This document shows positions 17,830 to 27,004 of a DNA stretch of 64,000 nt, in pieces. The notes under the pieces are model-generated. The model ran no database searches. It saw only the letters and a list, made by a program, of their open reading frames with translations, and was not told where the DNA came from. The stretch comes from Caballeronia mineralivorans PML1(12) (GTDB taxonomy: Bacteria; Pseudomonadota; Gammaproteobacteria; Burkholderiales; Burkholderiaceae), in contig NZ_AEJF01000214.1 in NCBI RefSeq assembly GCF_001028175.1, positions 1 through 64,000 on the forward strand. The letters run 5' to 3'. Numbering within the stretch: the stretch's first letter is position 1; each line of letters begins with the position of its first letter. A program made the translations under genes and the position numbers.

Positions 17830-18171
17830 ATGGACATTGATGCAATCCAGGCAATTGCGAAGCAGGCGACGCAGCAGGCTACTGACGCCGTGATGCCCCA
17901 GCAAGCTGATATCGACGCATTCACTGCGGCCATGAACAACAAGGGCGCCGACGGGCCGGAGCGCGCTTTGGGAAAGGCATCTGAGCAGGCTGTTGGCGAA
18001 GTGCAGAAGAATCTTGGCGATGCTGCCGCGCTGGCCGGAAAGCTGATGGATCCGGCATCGATGCTGATGGTGCAAAAAAGCATTGCCGGCGTGAGCGTTG
18101 CCGTGGAGTTGTCCGCAAAGGTTGCAGGTTCCGTGTCGCAGGCGATTAACAAACTGGTCACGATGCAATGA
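17830..18171 (+). CDS. sctI: T3SS inner rod protein SctI
   Basis: A 113-residue protein preceded by GAGGGAGAAG. The C-terminal helix-rich end (DPASMLMVQKSIAGVSVAVELSAKVAGSVSQAINKLVTMQ) has the arrangement of SsaI/EscI/PrgJ inner-rod subunits, which anchor the needle in the basal body and take part in substrate switching. The N-terminal half is Gln/Ala-rich. Located between the needle genes and sctJ as in SPI-2. Confidence 0.88.
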   Translation: MDIDAIQAIAKQATQQATDAVMPQQADIDAFTAAMNNKGADGPERALGKASEQAVGEVQKNLGDAAALAGKLMDPASMLMVQKSIAGVSVAVELSAKVAGSVSQAINKLVTMQ

Positions 18172-18899
18172 ACCGTGGCAGGTTTAAGTGGGGGATAGTT
18201 GTTGTCGCGTTCCTGCTGGGCGGCTGCAAGATCGAGCTATACCGCGACCTTCCGGAAGGCGAAGCGAACCAGATGCTCGCGCTGTTGATGTTGAAACAGA
18301 TATCCGCCGACAAGCAGACTGAGAAGGGCGGCAGCGTTACCCTGAGAGTCGAGAAGGACCAGTTCATCAATGCGGTCGAAGTGTTGCGGCAGAACGGCTT
18401 TCCAAGGAGCCGGCGCCTGGGGATAGGCGATCTGTTTCCGTCAAACCAGCTCGTGACGTCGCCGACCCAGGAGCGGGCGAAGATGGTCTATTTGAAGGAA
18501 CAGCAACTCGAGACCATGCTGGCGTCGATAGACGGTGTGATCCTCGCCAACGTATCGATCGGACAGAGGATGGACGAGAATGGCAAGCCGGTTGCTGAAC
18601 CGTCGGCCGCGGTACTTATCAAGTACTCCCCCGAGTTCAATCTTGCAAACAACGAGGTGCAGATCAAAAGCCTCGTGAGCGACAGCGTGCCGGATATCAA
18701 GCCTGAGGCAATCAGCGTCGTCATGCAGCCGGCGGCCTATCGCTACGTCGAAGTGCGTCCTGAAACTGCAAGCGCGCCTCCGCGGTGGCGCCGTTGGTTC
18801 GATGCGAACCAGAACGTCGCCGTGGCGGGTCTGGCATCCGTCGTTCTTGCGCTGCTGTCCGGCATCGGCGTCGTGGCGTGGTCAAGCCGGAGGCGTTGA
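18168..18899 (+). CDS. sctJ: T3SS inner-membrane ring lipoprotein SctJ
   Basis: A 243-residue lipoprotein. A signal peptide ends in the lipobox LLGGC (Cys20). Two ring-building modules follow: a first domain (LPEGEANQMLALLMLKQISADK) and a second one around residues 95-180. A C-terminal membrane anchor (VAVAGLASVVLALLSGIGVVAW) and an RRR tail complete it. SctJ forms the inner-membrane ring with SctD. The ATG overlaps the sctI stop. Length and domain order are standard. Confidence 0.95.
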   Translation: MNRGRFKWGIVVVAFLLGGCKIELYRDLPEGEANQMLALLMLKQISADKQTEKGGSVTLRVEKDQFINAVEVLRQNGFPRSRRLGIGDLFPSNQLVTSPTQERAKMVYLKEQQLETMLASIDGVILANVSIGQRMDENGKPVAEPSAAVLIKYSPEFNLANNEVQIKSLVSDSVPDIKPEAISVVMQPAAYRYVEVRPETASAPPRWRRWFDANQNVAVAGLASVVLALLSGIGVVAWSSRRR

Positions 18900-18905
18900 C
18901 GGATC

Positions 18906-19523
18906 GTGGACATACTGGAACCAGAAGCGGCCGGCCTGGATGTTTCCGCCGACATCGCGCGCGTCCACCGACTAGCGTGGTGTCCCGGCGAGTCTATGGA
19001 AGCGGCCTGGTGGTCCCATCTCGACCTGGGGGAATGGCAGGACGAGTACATCCGGGAACCGTCTTGCCGCTCGGCGCTTGACGCTGCGATCGTCAGAAGG
19101 CGAGGCTTTCCGGTCAAACCGTTGCCGGCGGAACTCACTGACGTGCAGCGCCGGCTGATGGCACTTGAACGCCGCCTTCACCGGATGATCATCGCGCTAG
19201 GACTCGTTGCACTGGACGCTCCCGCTTATCTCGTGCTTGGGGAATATCGCCGCGCGCTCAAGCCATGGCTCGACGATGCTGCTATGAACCAGTTGCTGGT
19301 GCTGCACGTGCGCCGGCGTGTGGCGTGCGAAGAAGAAATTGTTGCATCGGATTTCATCACCCGGGCGAGATCGACGGGGCAGGCGTGGCTGGACAATGAG
19401 CTTGCCGACTGTCCGGTGTGGCGGGCGCTCGAAATTCGCTTGCCGCCTGGGCCGGAGAAGCGCGTCGAGGTGCCGGCCGGCGACGCGCTTTCGACCCTCG
19501 TCAAACTGAGTCGTTTCTTATGA
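18906..19523 (+). CDS. sctK: T3SS sorting-platform protein SctK
   Basis: A 205-residue protein using a GTG start at 18906, six bases after sctJ. Position (between SctJ and SctL) and size fit SctK, the cytosolic adaptor linking the sorting platform to the SctD ring. In SPI-2 the same slot is held by the small OrgA/SctK-like protein encoded between ssaJ and ssaK. The sequence is Arg-rich and poorly conserved, as usual for this family (ERRLHRMIIALGLVALDAP and EIVASDFITRARSTGQAWL). Its stop overlaps the sctL start. Confidence 0.78.
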   Translation: MDILEPEAAGLDVSADIARVHRLAWCPGESMEAAWWSHLDLGEWQDEYIREPSCRSALDAAIVRRRGFPVKPLPAELTDVQRRLMALERRLHRMIIALGLVALDAPAYLVLGEYRRALKPWLDDAAMNQLLVLHVRRRVACEEEIVASDFITRARSTGQAWLDNELADCPVWRALEIRLPPGPEKRVEVPAGDALSTLVKLSRFL

Positions 19524-20218
19524 AGCCATTTGGTATCCATGTCGTGCAGGTCGATGGCGACGTGACCGCCGGCGCAATTGTGCCGGCGGGCGTACTCGAC
19601 CAGTACCTCTGGGCCACCGACCGGATTCGCGCGGCGCGTAGCCGGGCGGCACGTGCGCTATGGCGCGCGCGCGCGGTCCTGGCGAAGACGCGTCGCGATG
19701 CTGCGGAACTGGTGAGCATCGAATTGCAAAAGGCGCGTGAGCAAGCCGTGTTCGATGCCCGGCAGCAGGCCGGGGAAGCCCGTGTCGCGGCGATTGGCGA
19801 GACGGTTGAGTGGCTTCTCGCCGAGCGCGACCTCGAGGCGGCGATCGCCGCGCGGTTCGAGCAGCGCTTTCGTGTAGTCCTCGCGGACGCACTGCGTCAA
19901 TACGCTGCTGCCGCAGTGCCCGACGAAGTGATTTCCCGACATCTGGCTCCCCACCTCGACGAATTCCTGGCCCATGGAAAACTCTCGCTGAGAGTGCACG
20001 CCGATCTGGTCGGGGCGATTACTTCGCGGTTCAGTTCACCGGCCCGTGTGAGCGAGGCACTCGAGATCATCGTGGATGACACCCTCGGGCAACGCGAGGC
20101 CGTGCTCGACACTCCATTTGTCCAGTTGCGCATCGATCTCGACCGACATCTTGACGAACTACTGAACCAACTGGCTGGAAGCACTGTGTCAAACGGACAC
20201 CATCATGTTCAAGATTGA
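19520..20218 (+). CDS. sctL: T3SS stator protein SctL
   Basis: A 232-residue protein from the ATG at 19520; the frame opens earlier only as an antisense-like extension into sctK. A central region rich in Ala, Arg and Glu (RAARALWRARAVLAKTRRDAAELVSIELQKAREQ) is the long helix of the FliH/SctL family. It is followed by a globular domain that binds the SctN ATPase and, with SctQ and SctK, forms the sorting platform. Overlaps sctW at its 3' end. Confidence 0.85.
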   Translation: MKPFGIHVVQVDGDVTAGAIVPAGVLDQYLWATDRIRAARSRAARALWRARAVLAKTRRDAAELVSIELQKAREQAVFDARQQAGEARVAAIGETVEWLLAERDLEAAIAARFEQRFRVVLADALRQYAAAAVPDEVISRHLAPHLDEFLAHGKLSLRVHADLVGAITSRFSSPARVSEALEIIVDDTLGQREAVLDTPFVQLRIDLDRHLDELLNQLAGSTVSNGHHHVQD

Positions 20219-21260
20219 TCATAACGCCGTGCAGTCCCGGCCGATCGACACGAGATCGGCCCAGGCCCCGTCACAAACCGGAGCGCCGACGCAGGTGTTT
20301 CCGGCCCGCTCGCCGACCGAACTGGCCGGACGCGCGCTCGCGATCATCGAGCAGCAAAGGGTGACCGAGGGTCTGGATGATGCGGCGCTTGCGCTGGGCG
20401 GGCGTTTGCGTAACACGCAGCGCGATGGGAAAAGCGCGGACGGCGTACCGGCGCGACGCCAGCTGGGCAAACTGGCCGAAGACATGGCGGCAGCGAATGA
20501 CCCGCGACTTGCCGCGCTTCTCGAGCGTTTCGGTGAACTCACCGGCGCAGACGACCCCTTGGCGGCGCTGCGTAACGCAGGACTCGATGACGGAGCGATC
20601 GGCTTGCTGCTGGCGGCGATGCTGGGTAGCCGGAGCGGCGGTACCCGCCGCAAACGCCTTGAAGATGCGCTGAATGCGCTGATCGATGGCGAGGGGTGGT
20701 CGATGAACCTGTTTGGCTGGCTTGAATTCGGACCGCGCACCAGCAGTATGATGCGGCACCTGAAGCAGCTCTATCAGCGAACCACGAAGGACGAGCAAGG
20801 CCTGAGCCACTGGATGATGGAGCTGAAGGGGTCACGCGATCGTCGCCGCAAGATCAAGGTATTGCTCCGCGCACTGGGTTTCGACCTGTCGGCGGATGGC
20901 GAGACGGCTCAGGACATACGACTGGCAGCCGTCGTTTCGGACCTCAAGCGCCTGCTGATCTTTCTCGGGCTGGAGGAGCAATGCGGGCTCATTGCAAGAG
21001 CGCTGGCGGTGCCGGACTTCGACGGCGAGCGCGTTCTGGAAGGCATTCTCAAGGTCGTTGACCAGGCGTGGCTCTACCCGGACTGGGTCAAGGCCCACAC
21101 AGTCGAGCTTGGCCTCGATGTGGTTGCCGGGCTCTCGTATGCGCGTCACGTTACGCAACTCGTCAAGCTGTTGCCGGAGCCATGCTTTCGTGACGAGCAG
21201 CAACGCGAACATATTGTCGAAACGCTACGCACGTTTCACGAACAATACGACGAGCAATAG
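20205..21260 (+). CDS. sctW: T3SS gatekeeper SctW (SsaL/SepL type)
   Basis: A 351-residue gatekeeper. Proteins of this class sit at the export gate and hold back effectors until translocators are secreted. The middle and C-terminal halves are helical X-bundles typical of YopN/TyeA/SepL fusions (LGRLRNTQRDGK, LEDALNALIDGEGW, QRTTKDEQGLSHWMMELKGSRDRRRKIKVLLRALGFDLS). Its place directly before the SsaM-like gene matches SPI-2 ssaL-ssaM. A 120-base gap follows before the next gene. Confidence 0.88.
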   Translation: MFKIDHNAVQSRPIDTRSAQAPSQTGAPTQVFPARSPTELAGRALAIIEQQRVTEGLDDAALALGGRLRNTQRDGKSADGVPARRQLGKLAEDMAAANDPRLAALLERFGELTGADDPLAALRNAGLDDGAIGLLLAAMLGSRSGGTRRKRLEDALNALIDGEGWSMNLFGWLEFGPRTSSMMRHLKQLYQRTTKDEQGLSHWMMELKGSRDRRRKIKVLLRALGFDLSADGETAQDIRLAAVVSDLKRLLIFLGLEEQCGLIARALAVPDFDGERVLEGILKVVDQAWLYPDWVKAHTVELGLDVVAGLSYARHVTQLVKLLPEPCFRDEQQREHIVETLRTFHEQYDEQ

Positions 21261-21380
21261 CGCGGATTGCGTGATGCCCCGCATCTCATCCTGCGCTGCG
21301 CCGGCCGGGCGACATCAGGTCTTTACTTGATTGGTGCGGCGTGAGCTGGCCGTCATGATGGCGGTTCAGGAGACGAGTTG

Positions 21381-21749
21381 ATGAACCTTAAGACGGAGCG
21401 CAATCTCGAAGCATTTTTCGGCATGATCGGGGTAAGGAACGTGCAGATTCAGCCGTGTATCGAACTGGTGGAAAATGCGGTCCGGATCTTCGTCGAGGTG
21501 CGTAATGACCGTGTTGTGCTAACGGTTGCAATCAGTGCGGATGAAGCAAGCCGCGCCACCGTTCTGGCGGCCCTGACCGGGCGCTGGTCGATTGACCGCA
21601 CATACGGCGTGCCGTTGCGGGTCTTCGCCGCATCCAGCTACCTCTTCGTGTCGTCAGCCCTTCCGGAAGATTGTGACGCCAGTATCTGGCTGCGCACTTT
21701 CAGGGTGCTGCGCCGCCTGGTCGACTCCTACGAAAGAGGCGATGAATGA
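21381..21749 (+). CDS. ssaM: SsaM-like gatekeeper partner
   Basis: A 122-residue protein from the ATG at 21381, with AGGAG about 8 bases upstream; a TTG one codon earlier is less likely. It aligns with SPI-2 SsaM at both ends: TERNLEAFFGMIGV near the start and IWLRTFRVLRRLVDSYE at the end. In Salmonella SsaM works with SpiC (SsaB) and SsaL to control the switch from translocator to effector secretion. The finding of an SsaB-like gene at 62427 supports a conserved three-part gate. The stop overlaps sctV. Confidence 0.75.
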   Translation: MNLKTERNLEAFFGMIGVRNVQIQPCIELVENAVRIFVEVRNDRVVLTVAISADEASRATVLAALTGRWSIDRTYGVPLRVFAASSYLFVSSALPEDCDASIWLRTFRVLRRLVDSYERGDE

Positions 21750-23797
21750 CCCGCATTCAGATCTGGCTGGCCAAGGCCGCCGGCCGGCACGATTTCATCC
21801 TGGCGGTGATGTTGATCGTCGCGGTGTTCATGATGATCCTGCCCATGCCGACCATAGTCGTGGATGGGTTGATCGCGGTGAATCTGACGCTGTCGCTTGT
21901 TTTGCTGATGACGTCGATCTATCTGCGGGAGCCGCTCGAGTTTTCCGTGTTTCCATCTCTGCTGTTGATCACGACCATGTACCGGCTTGCATTGACGGTC
22001 AGTACGAGCCGCCTGATCCTGCTGCAACACGATGCCGGCGATATCGTCTACGCGTTCGGCAATTTTGTGGTCGGCGGCAATCTCGCGGTCGGCATCATCG
22101 TGTTTGCGATCATTACGGTCGTTCAGTTCATTGTCATTACGAAAGGTGCGGAGCGGATCGCGGAAGTCGGCGCGCGCTTTTCCCTTGATGCGATGCCAGG
22201 CAAGCAGATGAGCATCGACGGCGACATGCGCGCGGGCGTTATCGATGCTGCCGAGGCGAAACGGCAGCGTTCGATCGTGCAGAAGGAAAGCCAGCTGTAC
22301 GGCGCGATGGATGGCGGCATGAAGTTCGTGAAGGGCGACGCCATCGCCAGCATTATCGTGATCCTGGTGAATATTATCGGCGGCGTTGCCATTGGCGTGC
22401 TTCAGAACGGCATGGATGTCGGCGAAGCAGTCACCATATACGCCGTGCTGTCTATCGGCGATGGTCTGGTATCACAGATTCCGGCACTGATCATTGCCGT
22501 TGCCGCGGGCATTATCGTGACCCGCGTTCCCGGCGAAGAGCGGCATAACCTCGCGAAAGAGCTGACCTTGCAGATTGGCCGGCAGCCGCAAGCGCTGATG
22601 ATCGTAGCTATTGTCCTGTCGGTTTTCGCGGTCGTGCCGGGCTTCCCGTTTTTCGTATTCTTTCCGCTGGCCATGCTTGTTGGCGGTCTTGGGTGGCTTG
22701 TCATGCGGCGGCGCAAGCACGCCGGCGCCGCGGGTGAAGCCGGTGGAACGCAGGACGCGGACGGTGTGACGCAGATGACACCGGGTGCAGAGCCGATGTC
22801 GATCAACCTGGCAAAGAACGTCGCAGACAAGGATGCGCTCACAAACGCACTGGAGCGGCTGCGCTGGGCCAAATTCGAGCAGCTTGGAATCGCGGTTCCG
22901 CAGATCCAGGTCCAGGCCTCGTCCATTTTGCCGCCCGACACGTTTCAGATCCTGCTATATGGGGAGCCGGTACTGACGCAGCGGCTACCGGGTCAGCTCG
23001 CGCTTGTCGGCATTCAAGGCCGGCCGGTGCCGTCTGCGGCACAGGTGGACCGGTTGCCGTTTGGCGGCTTCATGTTGAACTGGGTAGACGCCGCGGCGGC
23101 TGGCTCGCTGGAGGCGGTGGGCACGCCGGTGTTGCGGGACGAAGAGCGGATCGCATACTGCGCCGCATTGACCATAGACCGTTTCGCTGGCGAATTCATC
23201 GGTGTACAGGAAACGCGCCACCTGATGGACGCCATGGAGGCGCGCTATCCGGAACTCGTCAAGGAATTGCAACGCCAACTGCAGATCAGCAAGGTGGCGG
23301 AGGTGCTCGAGCGGCTTGTCGCGGAAGGGATTTCGATTCGCGATCTGCGCACGGTGTTCGAGGCGCTGATCGAATGGGCACCCAAGGAAAAAGATACCGT
23401 GATGCTGACCGAATATGCACGGATCTCACTGCGACGTCAGATTGTGGGTCGTCACCGGAACGGTCAGTCGCCTATCGAAGCATGGCTGGTTGGCGAGGGC
23501 ATAGAGAATCTGGTTCGCGAGTCGATCAGACAGACCGCGGCGGGGGCGTACTCGACGTTGCCTCAGCCGAAGGTCGAGGCTGTGCTCGCCCGCATCCGGG
23601 AGGTAGTCGCCGCACACGAAGCGCCCAACGCGGTATTGCTGACGGCGATCGACGTGCGTCGTTTCCTCCGCAAGTTTGTCGAGCGGGAGATGTTCGGGCT
23701 GCAGGTGCTGTCGTATCAGGAACTGGGAGACGATGCGGACCTGAAGATACTCGGCAGCGTCGAACTCGCGGAGGAAATCGACGATGCGTATGCCTGA
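21746..23797 (+). CDS. sctV: T3SS export gate protein SctV
   Basis: A 683-residue FHIPEP/FlhA-family protein. The first 310 residues carry about eight membrane helices, with the conserved cytoplasmic loop containing RFSLDAMPGKQMSIDGDMRAG. The rest is the large cytosolic domain that forms the nonameric ring and receives chaperone-substrate and gatekeeper complexes. Full length for the family. Start and stop both overlap neighbours, so the operon is tightly coupled. Confidence 0.97.
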   Translation: MTRIQIWLAKAAGRHDFILAVMLIVAVFMMILPMPTIVVDGLIAVNLTLSLVLLMTSIYLREPLEFSVFPSLLLITTMYRLALTVSTSRLILLQHDAGDIVYAFGNFVVGGNLAVGIIVFAIITVVQFIVITKGAERIAEVGARFSLDAMPGKQMSIDGDMRAGVIDAAEAKRQRSIVQKESQLYGAMDGGMKFVKGDAIASIIVILVNIIGGVAIGVLQNGMDVGEAVTIYAVLSIGDGLVSQIPALIIAVAAGIIVTRVPGEERHNLAKELTLQIGRQPQALMIVAIVLSVFAVVPGFPFFVFFPLAMLVGGLGWLVMRRRKHAGAAGEAGGTQDADGVTQMTPGAEPMSINLAKNVADKDALTNALERLRWAKFEQLGIAVPQIQVQASSILPPDTFQILLYGEPVLTQRLPGQLALVGIQGRPVPSAAQVDRLPFGGFMLNWVDAAAAGSLEAVGTPVLRDEERIAYCAALTIDRFAGEFIGVQETRHLMDAMEARYPELVKELQRQLQISKVAEVLERLVAEGISIRDLRTVFEALIEWAPKEKDTVMLTEYARISLRRQIVGRHRNGQSPIEAWLVGEGIENLVRESIRQTAAGAYSTLPQPKVEAVLARIREVVAAHEAPNAVLLTAIDVRRFLRKFVEREMFGLQVLSYQELGDDADLKILGSVELAEEIDDAYA

Positions 23798-25109
23798 CCA
23801 GCAAGCGATCTTCGATCAGCTGGATGCGCGCCTCGTGCCTGCTGCCGGCGGCCGCGCGGTGCGCCGCTTCGGCCGCGTCATCGAGGTGGGCGCCACGCTT
23901 GTCAAGGCCACGTTGCCAGGTGCCGCGCTCGGCGAACTCTGCATGATCGAGCCCGATGGCCTCATGGCCGAAGTCGTGGCACTCGACAGGGAGAGCGCAC
24001 TTCTCTCGCCGTTCGCGGATCCGGTTGGCATGCGCTGCGGGCAAACTGTTCTGCCGCTGGGTACAGGGCACCGCGTGGCTGTCGGCGAACATCTGGTCGG
24101 TGCGATCGTGGACGGCCTTGGACGCATGCTGGGGGGCGGTCAGCATGCGGGTGCGTGCGAATACCGCCCGATGGAGTCGACGGCGCCTGATCCGCTTACG
24201 CGCAGCCTGATTGCCGAACGATTGCCGCTCGGCGTGCGCGCGATTGACGGCCTCCTGACTGTTGGACGCGGCCAGCGCATTGGGATTTTTGCGGCTGCGG
24301 GCGGTGGCAAGAGCACGCTGCTGTCGATGATCTGCGACGGCAGTCTCGCCGATGTGATCGTCCTTGCACTCGTTGGCGAGCGCGGGCGCGAGGTGCGTGA
24401 ATTCCTCGAACATGCGTTGACACCCGAGGCGCGTGCCCGTTCGGTCGTGGTGGTGGCCACGTCTGATCGCCCCGCACTTGAGCGTCTCAAGGCGGCCTAT
24501 ACGGCGACGACCATAGCCGAATACTTCCGCGATCAGGGGAAGAACGTGTTGTTGATGGTGGATTCGCTGACACGCTTTGCGCGGGCCGGCCGCGAAATTG
24601 GTTTGGCCGCCGGCGAACCTCCGGCGGCCGGCAGTTTTCCACCGAGCGTGTTCGCGCGGATGCCTCGCTTGCTGGAGCGCGCGGGTTGTGCGGCGCAGGG
24701 CAGTATCACGGGAATCTATACCGTGCTGGTTGAGGGCGACGACATGAACGAGCCAGTCGCGGACGAAGTCCGCTCGATTCTCGACGGTCATATCGTGCTT
24801 TCGCGCAAGCTGGCTGAAGCCAACCACTATCCGGCGATCGACGTTGCCGCGAGTGTCAGCCGCGTGATGAATCAGGTCACCACGGAGGAGCATCAGCAGT
24901 GGGCCGGCCGACTGAGGCGGCTCACAAGCCGCTACCGTGAGATCGAATTGCTGGTGCGGGTCGGCGAATATCGGCGCGGCAACGACGAGGAAGCTGACGA
25001 GGCACTCGACCGGCGACAGGCGATCGACGCTTTCCTGCAGCAAGGCTATGCGGAACGAAGCGGCTTCGATGAGACGCTGATGGGCCTGAAAGACGCCGTG
25101 TCGGGTTGA
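23784..25109 (+). CDS. sctN: T3SS ATPase SctN
   Basis: A 441-residue F1/FliI-type ATPase that unfolds substrates and strips chaperones at the export gate. The Walker A loop is AAAGGGKST with Lys176. A Walker B segment LLMVDSLTR and the EPPAAGSFPPSVFARMPRLLERAG signature are present. Full length. The start lies inside the end of sctV; a second ATG two codons later is possible. Confidence 0.97.
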   Translation: MRMPDQQAIFDQLDARLVPAAGGRAVRRFGRVIEVGATLVKATLPGAALGELCMIEPDGLMAEVVALDRESALLSPFADPVGMRCGQTVLPLGTGHRVAVGEHLVGAIVDGLGRMLGGGQHAGACEYRPMESTAPDPLTRSLIAERLPLGVRAIDGLLTVGRGQRIGIFAAAGGGKSTLLSMICDGSLADVIVLALVGERGREVREFLEHALTPEARARSVVVVATSDRPALERLKAAYTATTIAEYFRDQGKNVLLMVDSLTRFARAGREIGLAAGEPPAAGSFPPSVFARMPRLLERAGCAAQGSITGIYTVLVEGDDMNEPVADEVRSILDGHIVLSRKLAEANHYPAIDVAASVSRVMNQVTTEEHQQWAGRLRRLTSRYREIELLVRVGEYRRGNDEEADEALDRRQAIDAFLQQGYAERSGFDETLMGLKDAVSG

Positions 25110-25114
25110 CAGGC

Positions 25115-25495
25115 ATGCTGGACCAACTGCTTGCTGTCAAGGCTTGCCGTGAAGTCGGCATTCGTTCCCGAATCGCGTCGATCGACCGGCAAGAGAAGGA
25201 GTGCATCGAACGGCGGGTGCGCCTGTTCGACCGGCAGCAGGAACTCCGCGCGGAGCGTGCCGCGTTGTTCAAGGGGGCGCCAGTGGTTGGACCGGATGCG
25301 TTCCAGCGGCTCAAACGCAGCTTGGCCGCCCTGTACGAAGAGGAATGTACGGTCATTGCTGAGGTCAATGCGATTCGCGAGGATCTCATCACCTGCAAGG
25401 CCGAGCGTGAAAACAGATTCGTGGAATTGCGGCAAAACCTGCGCAGCCAGGAAAAACTGACGATCTTGCTGGAGGTGGGGGATGACGCGCGTTAA
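25115..25495 (+). CDS. sctO: T3SS stalk protein SctO
   Basis: A 126-residue coiled-coil protein from the ATG at 25115. It is Arg/Glu-rich with long predicted helices (REVGIRSRIASIDRQEKECIERRVRLFDRQQELRAERAALF). SctO is the FliJ/gamma-subunit-like stalk in the centre of the SctN hexamer. Position between sctN and sctP is universal. Confidence 0.88.
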   Translation: MLDQLLAVKACREVGIRSRIASIDRQEKECIERRVRLFDRQQELRAERAALFKGAPVVGPDAFQRLKRSLAALYEEECTVIAEVNAIREDLITCKAERENRFVELRQNLRSQEKLTILLEVGDDAR

Positions 25496-26003
25496 CACAG
25501 GCGCTCGCGATACTGCCGTGCCGCAGGCGCCGGATCATCGCCGCGAGCCGACCGATGAAGAGCGGAAACGCTTCGAGGATTCATTCGGCGAATTGCTTGA
25601 GAAACGACAGCAGGATCCGCAGCCTGTTGCGCAGGCATGGCAGATGAACGGCGCGATGTTGCGTGCGCTCAGTTTTTCCGCCGAGGCGGACGACGGGGTG
25701 AGTCGGACTTCCTCCAGGTTTCGGGTGAACGTGGATAGCGGCGGCAATCCGTCGTCGATCAATGCGTCAACATGGGTCGATGTCCAGCAGACCTCAGGCG
25801 CGGCGATGCAGTTTCGCGTGGCGGGCGGTCCATGGGCCGGCCTGGAATTGCAGGCGTCGTTGTCCCGTGGCGCACTTGCCTTGCAATTGAAGCCCGCCAA
25901 CCGGACTCAGTACGACAGGTTGAAGCAGGTCAAGGGAAAAATTGAAGCTCATTTGTCGGACGCGTTCGGCCGGCCAGTGAGCTTCGAACTGGAAACTGAT
26001 TAA
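25482..26003 (+). CDS. sctP: T3SS needle-length and substrate-switch protein SctP
   Basis: A 173-residue protein. The N-terminal half is low-complexity and Pro/Gln/Ser-rich. The C-terminal 90 residues (MQFRVAGGPWAGLELQASLSRGALALQLKPANRTQYDRLKQVKG...) resemble the globular substrate-specificity-switch domain. It is short compared with YscP or EscP types, closer to SsaP. The start overlaps sctO and only four bases separate it from sctQ. Confidence 0.8.
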   Translation: MTRVNTGARDTAVPQAPDHRREPTDEERKRFEDSFGELLEKRQQDPQPVAQAWQMNGAMLRALSFSAEADDGVSRTSSRFRVNVDSGGNPSSINASTWVDVQQTSGAAMQFRVAGGPWAGLELQASLSRGALALQLKPANRTQYDRLKQVKGKIEAHLSDAFGRPVSFELETD

Positions 26004-26007
26004 GTCA

Positions 26008-26952
26008 ATGTCGACACTCGAATGGGATGAGGACGAACTGGATCTGGCGCGTGAAATCTCCAGCGGACGCCGCACGCAGGCCGGCGATGTGGAACTGACG
26101 CTCGACTACCGCGAACTGGGCGGGGAGGGGTTGCTCGTGTCGTTGTCGGTTGCGGGCCAGAGTGCGCTCGCGTGGGTCGCTGAAGCCGGACTTTCCCGAT
26201 GGCTCGCTCCGAAGCTGGCGGCGCCCACGTTCGCGGACTTGCCGCCGGATCTCGTGCGGCCTCTCGCGGCATGGGCGCTTGCGCCGCTCGTCCGGCATGC
26301 GGACGCTGCCGATGTTGCGGACATCATCGTCAACGATATGGTGCGCGGGACATGCACAACCGGCTTCGGATGCGTCGTCACGCTGACTCGTGACGACGCG
26401 TCTCTGTCATTGCGTCCAATCGGCTGGCCAACGAGGGTGCTCAAAGATCTGGCGCAAACCATGATAAGCAGGGTCGCGCCGCACAGGTTGCCGCCTTTGC
26501 CGATACCGCTTGTGGCCGGATGGGGCTTGCTTACCCGCGCGCATATCAACTCGCTATCCGTTGGCGATGGTGTGGTGCTTGGCACCAGTGCATCGGTCGA
26601 GCGCGGGGAGCTATGGCTTTTTCAGCATCGCCCGCTAGCACGCGTAATGCTGTTCGACGATAAATGGCAGGTCAACTGGGTAATGGACGGACAGGAAATG
26701 AGACGGGACATGGAGGGAATGCCGCTGAAAGACGAGGCGACCTTGCTGCAGGACGACGTTGCTTTCACTGTCGTGGCGGAGGTCGCAACCATGACACTTT
26801 CACTCGATGAACTACAGGGGCTGTCTGCAGGACAGATCTTGAATACCGGCGTGGCTTATGACGGCCGGGTGGCCTTGAAGGTGAATGGCCGCAAGATCGG
26901 ATGCGGACGACTGATACGGATTGGCGAACAACTCGTCGTTCGCGTGGAGTGA
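26008..26952 (+). CDS. sctQ: T3SS cytosolic ring protein SctQ
   Basis: A 314-residue protein. The last 75 residues form a SpoA domain (TMTLSLDELQGLSAGQILNTG...VALKVNGRKIGCGRLIRIGEQLVVRVE). The N-terminal part is the less conserved region that forms the cytoplasmic pods of the sorting platform. In SPI-2 sctR would follow; here the adjacent gene is a zinc-ribbon protein and sctR is 29 kb downstream. Confidence 0.93.
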   Translation: MSTLEWDEDELDLAREISSGRRTQAGDVELTLDYRELGGEGLLVSLSVAGQSALAWVAEAGLSRWLAPKLAAPTFADLPPDLVRPLAAWALAPLVRHADAADVADIIVNDMVRGTCTTGFGCVVTLTRDDASLSLRPIGWPTRVLKDLAQTMISRVAPHRLPPLPIPLVAGWGLLTRAHINSLSVGDGVVLGTSASVERGELWLFQHRPLARVMLFDDKWQVNWVMDGQEMRRDMEGMPLKDEATLLQDDVAFTVVAEVATMTLSLDELQGLSAGQILNTGVAYDGRVALKVNGRKIGCGRLIRIGEQLVVRVE

Positions 26953-27004
26953 ATCGCGTGCGGTTCACGCCGGAATGCATGACCGTTTAAACAAGGGAGG
27001 CACG

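Noticed and set aside
23526..25043. 505-residue minus-strand frame across sctV/sctN
   Set aside because: Arg/His-rich antisense shadow of two well-identified GC-rich genes.
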